Assembly: GCA_965242485.1 (NCBI GenBank)
Contig: CBDESM010000003.1
Span: 1,922,001 to 1,986,000, forward strand
Length of the DNA: 64,000 nt
Source: CBDESM01 sp965242485
GTDB taxonomy: Bacteria; Chloroflexota; Dehalococcoidia; Bin125
Direction of reading: 5' to 3'
Part shown: positions 60,700-64,000 of the stretch, one piece after another
Layout of the letters: each line of letters opens with the position of its first letter
How positions within the stretch are numbered: the stretch's first letter is position 1
Notes under the pieces: generated by a model
Told to the model about the DNA's origin: nothing
What the model saw: the letters and a program-made list of their open reading frames with translations, nothing else
Database searches by the model: none
Made by a program: the position numbers and the translations under genes

Positions 60700-61290
60700 C
60701 TACCGCGCAATCTCCGCCCCCGCCTCCGCCATCTCCCGCAGCGCCGCCTCCCCATCCCCCGCCTCCAGCTCCACCGCCGCCACGCAATCCCGCAGCACGA
60801 TCGCCCCGTACCCCAGACGCACCGCGTCCAGCGCCGTCTCCTTCACGCAGTAATCCGTAGCCAGCCCGACCAGCACTACCCGCTCAACCCCCCGCTTCCG
60901 CAAAACCGCATCCAGCTCCGTCGCCGCCCTCCCTCCCCCATCCGGATCCGCCGTGCTGAACCCCGAATACCCGTCCGCCCCGTCCACCCCCTTCCGAACC
61001 ACCGGCCCCGCCCCGACCGTCAGCTCCGCGTGAAACTCCGCCCCCCAAGTCCCTCCCACGCAATGCACCGGCCAAACCCCGCCCTCCGTCTCGAAATGCC
61101 GCGTCCGCTCCGGATGCCAATCCTGCGTGTAGACCACCAGCGCCCCCGCCTCCCCCGCCGCCGCAATCTCCCGATTCACCGTCGCGATCACATCCGCGGC
61201 CCCCGCCACGAACAGCGAACCCTCCGGATGCGCGAAATCGTTCTGCAGATCAACCGCGATCAGCGCCGTGCGACCGTCGTAGAGCGCCAT
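60700..61290 (-). CDS. pncA: Nicotinamidase (isochorismatase family)
   Basis: A 196-residue amidase converting nicotinamide to nicotinate. The catalytic Asp14 is in AVDLQNDF, followed by metal-binding VYTQDWHP and HFETEGGVWPVHCVGGTWG. The Lys lies in VRKGVDG and the nucleophile Cys in GLATDYCVKETALDA. The DxH metal pair and the C-terminal motif are complete, so nicotinamidase rather than a general cysteine hydrolase is likely. It is upstream of pncB, and a tRNA cluster precedes it. Confidence 0.93.
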   Translation of the reverse strand: MALYDGRTALIAVDLQNDFAHPEGSLFVAGAADVIATVNREIAAAGEAGALVVYTQDWHPERTRHFETEGGVWPVHCVGGTWGAEFHAELTVGAGPVVRKGVDGADGYSGFSTADPDGGGRAATELDAVLRKRGVERVVLVGLATDYCVKETALDAVRLGYGAIVLRDCVAAVELEAGDGEAALREMAEAGAEIAR

Positions 61291-61311
61291 CGGATCACGT
61301 CGTCGGATGTG

Positions 61312-61385
61312 TGGAGGCGAGGACCGGATTCGAACCGGCGATCAGGGTTTTGCAGACCCGTGCCTTGCCACTTGGCTACCTCGCC
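61312..61385 (-). tRNA. tRNA-Cys (GCA)
   Basis: The cloverleaf can be drawn on the minus strand. The acceptor stem is GGCGAGG against CCTCGCC, the anticodon loop is CTGCAAA (GCA), the T-loop is TTCGAAT with a 5-bp stem, U73 is the discriminator typical of tRNA-Cys, and CCA is encoded (61312-61314). Length 74 nt including CCA. It is the last of four tRNA genes read from right to left. Confidence 0.95.
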
Positions 61386-61431
61386 CGGTTCCGGGCCGTT
61401 TCGGCTGCGCCTCAGGGCAGTGGGGGGGAGC

Positions 61432-61506
61432 TGGAGCGGAAGACGGGATTTGAACCCGCGACCTTCTCCTTGGCAAGGAGACGCGCTACCGCTGCGCCAC
61501 TTCCGC
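61432..61506 (-). tRNA. tRNA-Gly (GCC)
   Basis: The acceptor stem is GCGGAAG against CTTCCGC, the anticodon stem and loop give TTGCCAA (GCC), the T-loop is TTCAAAT, and U73 and CCA are encoded. Length 75 nt including CCA. Third gene of the minus-strand tRNA cluster. Confidence 0.95.
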
Positions 61507-61547
61507 TCGCTGGAAACCCCTTCGCTGTCTGCCCTCTCAATGCTTGG

Positions 61548-61635
61548 TGGTGCCGAGGAAGAGACTCGAACTCTTACGCTCGCAATGAGCACAGCGCCCT
61601 CAACGCTGCGTGTCTACCAATTCCACCACCTCGGC
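61548..61635 (-). tRNA. tRNA-Leu (GAG)
   Basis: Acceptor stem GCCGAGG against CCTCGGC with A73 and encoded CCA. The anticodon loop reads TTGAGGG, giving GAG, which decodes CUC/CUU. The long variable arm between the anticodon and T-arms fits a class II tRNA and the 88-nt length. Second gene of the cluster. Confidence 0.95.
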
Positions 61636-61652
61636 ATGCCGTTCCCTTCTGC

Positions 61653-61730
61653 TGGCAGGAGTGGAGGGACTCGAACCCCCGACCTACGGTTTTGGAGACC
61701 GTTGCTCTGGCCAAACTGAGCTACACTCCT
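61653..61730 (-). tRNA. tRNA-Trp (CCA)
   Basis: Acceptor stem AGGAGTG against CACTCCT with G73, as expected for bacterial tRNA-Trp, and encoded CCA. The anticodon loop CTCCAAA gives CCA. The T-loop is TTCGAGT. First gene of the cluster, 13 nt from the glycerophosphodiesterase stop. Confidence 0.95.
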
Positions 61731-61743
61731 CCGCTCCCGCACA

Positions 61744-62472
61744 TCATATCACCTCCGCCAAAATCCGCTCCGGAAAATCCCCCGCAATCCCGGTCACCCC
61801 CATCTCCGCCAGCTCACGCGCCCTTCCCGCCTCGTTCACCGTCCACGCAAAGCACCCCAGCCCGTGCGCCCGGCAAGCCGCCGCCACCTCCGCCGTCACG
61901 AACCCATGCATGATCGACAGTCCGTCCAGCCGCGCCTCCGTCGTCTCCCGCCACACCGCCTCCGTCGGACTCAGGCACAGCCGCGCAATCCGCGCATCCG
62001 CCGGCCCCCGCTCCCGCAACACCGCGCAAGCCTCCCGATCAAACGACCACAGCCAAGTCCAAGGCACCGCATCGAACCGCGCCACCTCCCCCAAAACCGC
62101 CTCCGCCAACGCCTCGACGTCAGCACCCGCCGACACCTTCAGCTCGATCACCAGCACCCCCCGCCCATCCACCAAATCAAGCGCTTCAGATAGGGTCGGA
62201 ACATAATCGCCGGGCCCGATCTCCATCTGGTGGAGCGCCCCAGAATCCAGCTCCGCGACATAACCCTCCCCCGAAGTCGTCCGGCTAACCGAAGCATCAT
62301 GCATCAGCACAGGCACCCCGTCCGCCGCCAGCTGCACATCGATCTCCACCCCGTCCGCCCCCAGCTCCAGCCCCTTCCGAATCCCGCTCAGCGAATTCTC
62401 CGGCGCATGCCCCATCGCCGTCCGATGCGCGATCGCCAGCGCCCGCCCGCTACCATCCCCCGCGCTGCTCAT
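61744..62472 (-). CDS. Glycerophosphodiester phosphodiesterase
   Basis: A 242-residue GDPD enzyme that hydrolyses glycerophosphodiesters to glycerol-3-phosphate and an alcohol. The barrel starts with AIAHRTAMGHAPENS (catalytic His), then GADGVEIDVQLAADGVPVLMHDASVSRTT with the Glu/Asp metal ligands and second His. ELKVSAGAD is the later Glu/Lys block, and the chain ends with FAWTVNEAGRARELAEMGVTGIAGDFPE. The length suits a cytoplasmic UgpQ-type enzyme with no signal peptide. A plus-strand methyltransferase starts 22 nt away, divergently. Confidence 0.92.
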   Translation of the reverse strand: MSSAGDGSGRALAIAHRTAMGHAPENSLSGIRKGLELGADGVEIDVQLAADGVPVLMHDASVSRTTSGEGYVAELDSGALHQMEIGPGDYVPTLSEALDLVDGRGVLVIELKVSAGADVEALAEAVLGEVARFDAVPWTWLWSFDREACAVLRERGPADARIARLCLSPTEAVWRETTEARLDGLSIMHGFVTAEVAAACRAHGLGCFAWTVNEAGRARELAEMGVTGIAGDFPERILAEVI

Positions 62473-62494
62473 CCGCCGAGGCTACCCCAACCCC

Positions 62495-63286
62495 ATGGAC
62501 CCTGCCGAAATCCAACGCCGCTTCGACGCCGCCGCACGCCGCGACGCGAACGCCCACGCACCCTTCCTCGGCGAAGCCGCCGCCCTCCTCCTCGATCGCC
62601 TCGCCGGCCTCCCCGGTGACGCCCCCGCCCTCCTCGACCTCGGCACCGGTGCCGGCGACATGATCGCCCTCGCCTCCCCCAAGCTCCGCGGCGGCGAAGC
62701 CATCGGCGTCGACCTCTCCCAAGTCAACCTCGAAATCGCCAGAACACGCTTCCGCGACGCACCCTTCCGCTCCCGCTTCCTCCACCAAAACGCCGTCGCC
62801 GTCGACCTCCCCGACCAATCCGCCGACGCCGTCTCCCTCAACTTCCTCCTCCCCTACGCCGACGACCCCCTCCGCATCCTCCGCGAAGCCGCACGCATCG
62901 CCCGCTCCGGCGCACCCATCGCCGCCTCCGCCGCCGCCCGCCCCTTCCTCGGCCAACCCTGGGACAGGCTCCTCGCCGCCATCCGCCGCCGCAACGCCGA
63001 ACCCCCCGACGTCAACGACCGCTTCACCCACCGCAGCCTCGCCGAAATCGCCCTCTTCGCCGACCTCCGCAACGTCATCATCCAGGAAATCCAACGCGAA
63101 TTCTGGTGGCCCACCCCGGGCTCCTGGCTCCAAATGCTCCGCGCACTCGGCCTCATCCCCGCCTGGGACGACCAAATCGAGCACGGCATCTCCCAAACCG
63201 TCGCCGCAGACGACCGCATCGTCGACCCCGACGGCCAAGTCCGCTGCCGCATGACCCTCCTCATCCTCTCCGCCAACGCCCCCTGA
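62495..63286 (+). CDS. Class I SAM-dependent methyltransferase
   Basis: A 263-residue Rossmann-type methyltransferase of the Methyltransf_11/25 kind. Motif I LLDLGTGAGDMIAL, Asp at the end of beta2 in AIGVDLSQVNLEIA, motif III NAVAVDLPDQSADAVSLNFLLPYADD and ALREAARIARSGAPI-like post-motif are present. The C-terminal QREFWWPTPGSWLQMLRALGL is specific to a small subgroup I cannot name. The acceptor is unknown. The gene is divergent from the GDPD gene and 62 nt upstream of the DinB-family gene. Confidence 0.85.
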   Translation: MDPAEIQRRFDAAARRDANAHAPFLGEAAALLLDRLAGLPGDAPALLDLGTGAGDMIALASPKLRGGEAIGVDLSQVNLEIARTRFRDAPFRSRFLHQNAVAVDLPDQSADAVSLNFLLPYADDPLRILREAARIARSGAPIAASAAARPFLGQPWDRLLAAIRRRNAEPPDVNDRFTHRSLAEIALFADLRNVIIQEIQREFWWPTPGSWLQMLRALGLIPAWDDQIEHGISQTVAADDRIVDPDGQVRCRMTLLILSANAP

Positions 63287-63348
63287 CCGTTCCGCAGCCG
63301 CGTCCTACACTGCCCCCGCGCCGCAACCGCGCACACGAGGAGCCATCA

Positions 63349-63882
63349 ATGCCCGACCATGTCCCCGCCGCCGAACTGCTCGCCAAATTCACCGACCGCG
63401 CACTCCGCTGGACCGCCCAATCCATGCAGGACCTCACCCAGGACGAAGTCCACTTCCGCACCCACGAAGGCCAAAACTGCATCGGCTTCGAGGCTTGGCA
63501 CATCGCCCGCACCGCAGACAACCTCATCCACTTCGCCTTCGAACGCGAAAAGCCCGTCTGGCTCCAAAAAAACCTCCACGAAACCTGGGGCCTCCCCAAG
63601 GTCGACCAAGGCACCGGCACCGAATACGGCGAAGTCAGCGAATGGGTCTTCCCACAAGGCGCGGACATCGCCCAATACACCAACGACGTCGCCGACGTCA
63701 TCGTTCCCCGCATCGCCGAAATGTCCGACGAATACCTCCGCTCCATCACCCGCATCGTCCCCCAAGGCGAACTCGCCAAATGGGAGATCATCGGCCAAGT
63801 CATCATCAACCACTCCAACAACCACCTCGGCCAAATCAACGTCGGCCGCTCCATGCAGGGCAAAGAAGGCCTCGGCTTCTAG
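63349..63882 (+). CDS. DinB-superfamily protein
   Basis: A 177-residue four-helix-bundle protein of the DinB/YfiT-like group. Members use a His triad metal site and often act as thiol-dependent transferases. The first His lies in GFEAWHIARTADNLIHF and a later His in INHSNNHLGQINVGR, matching the family spacing. ATG 63349 has a GAGGAG ribosome site; the frame is open further upstream in the methyltransferase gene. The substrate is unknown; by position it may follow the methyltransferase in one transcript. Confidence 0.78.
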   Translation: MPDHVPAAELLAKFTDRALRWTAQSMQDLTQDEVHFRTHEGQNCIGFEAWHIARTADNLIHFAFEREKPVWLQKNLHETWGLPKVDQGTGTEYGEVSEWVFPQGADIAQYTNDVADVIVPRIAEMSDEYLRSITRIVPQGELAKWEIIGQVIINHSNNHLGQINVGRSMQGKEGLGF

Positions 63883-63914
63883 CCGCCCGGTCCCGCCCAG
63901 CCCGGGCCGGCCCG

Positions 63915-64000
63915 GTGTCCGACCTCGTCGCCCCCCTCTCCCTCGTCGGGCAAACCGCCTGCGTCCGCGACGGCCGCTCCTCCCTCGACGACGAAATCAA
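63915..64000 (+). CDS. 5' end of a gene truncated by the window edge
   Basis: A GTG at 63915 opens a frame that runs off the right end after 28 complete codons. The start reads SDLVAPLSLVGQTACVRDG, which looks protein-like, with the C-ending codon style of plus-strand neighbours. No family can be named from this short piece. Confidence 0.45.
   Translation, partial: MSDLVAPLSLVGQTACVRDGRSSLDDEI

Overview
The window is a high-GC bacterial chromosome segment with no rRNA marker. The gene set suggests an aerobic organotroph. It has five CaiB/BaiF-type CoA-transferases, SDR and enoyl-CoA hydratase genes, a thiolase with a DUF35 partner, a split glycolate oxidase, RraA-, HpcH- and Ldh-type enzymes, and solute uptake genes. 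This mix and the codon style fit Chloroflexota of the SAR202/Dehalococcoidia kind; that placement is inference. The plus strand is C-rich almost throughout: plus-strand genes use C-ending codons and minus-strand genes use G-ending codons. This points to strong replication-strand skew, with the minus strand as leading strand.

Layout. 1-6.0 kb (minus): a type ISP restriction-modification gene running off the left edge, an MBL-fold hydrolase, and glcF. 6.1-8.9 kb: an orphan solute-binding lipoprotein and an HNH nuclease, which separate glcF from glcE-glcD. 8.9-15.3 kb (minus): glcE, glcD, a CinA/PncC-like gene, a membrane-anchored protein and two overlapping CoA-transferase genes. 15.4-17.9 kb (plus): two further CoA-transferases, divergent from the first pair. 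17.9-22.4 kb: a small unknown gene, a Crp/Fnr regulator, an RraA-like gene, an HtrA protease and a SpoU-type RNA methyltransferase with a HEAT-like N-terminus. 22.4-24.6 kb: a coupled operon of two GIY-YIG/DUF4357 paralogues and a small unknown protein. 24.6-26.3 kb: SDR and enoyl-CoA hydratase. 26.3-29.2 kb: three consecutive two-gene modules, each a Panacea-domain protein followed by an overlapping small partner, i.e. a tandem array of candidate toxin-antitoxin units. 29.2-36.6 kb: flavin reductase, TVP38/DedA-type membrane protein, a GSA-aminotransferase-like enzyme and an orphan glutamate synthase large subunit. 36.7-41.5 kb (minus): an operon of HpcH aldolase, Ldh-type dehydrogenase, MarR regulator, DHA2-type exporter and an unknown protein. 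41.6-48.8 kb: a diphthine-ammonia-ligase-like enzyme, two tandem paralogous 49-50 aa basic proteins, a 3-TM protein, two D-2-hydroxyacid dehydrogenases, a CoA-transferase and an MFS carrier. 48.8-51.05 kb: an AT-rich island with one gene, a STAND-like P-loop NTPase with a C-terminal HEPN-type RNxxxH motif. 51.1-57.1 kb (minus): thiolase, DUF35 protein, TrmH-type methyltransferase, then a DNA methyltransferase and a sulfite/nitrite reductase, each broken by one apparent extra base. 57.1-59.4 kb: a gene-poor, disordered stretch with IS5-like transposase debris and one hypothetical gene. 59.4-62.5 kb (minus): pncB, pncA, four tRNA genes (Cys, Gly, Leu, Trp) and a glycerophosphodiesterase. 62.5-64 kb (plus): a methyltransferase, a DinB-family protein and the start of another gene.

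The metabolic genes look like ordinary chromosome. The accessory, defence-like content is scattered between them: the ISP enzyme, HNH, GIY-YIG pair, Panacea array, twin miniproteins with the 3-TM protein, the STAND-HEPN island and the broken methyltransferase. The Panacea array and the STAND-HEPN gene are the best candidates for undescribed systems.
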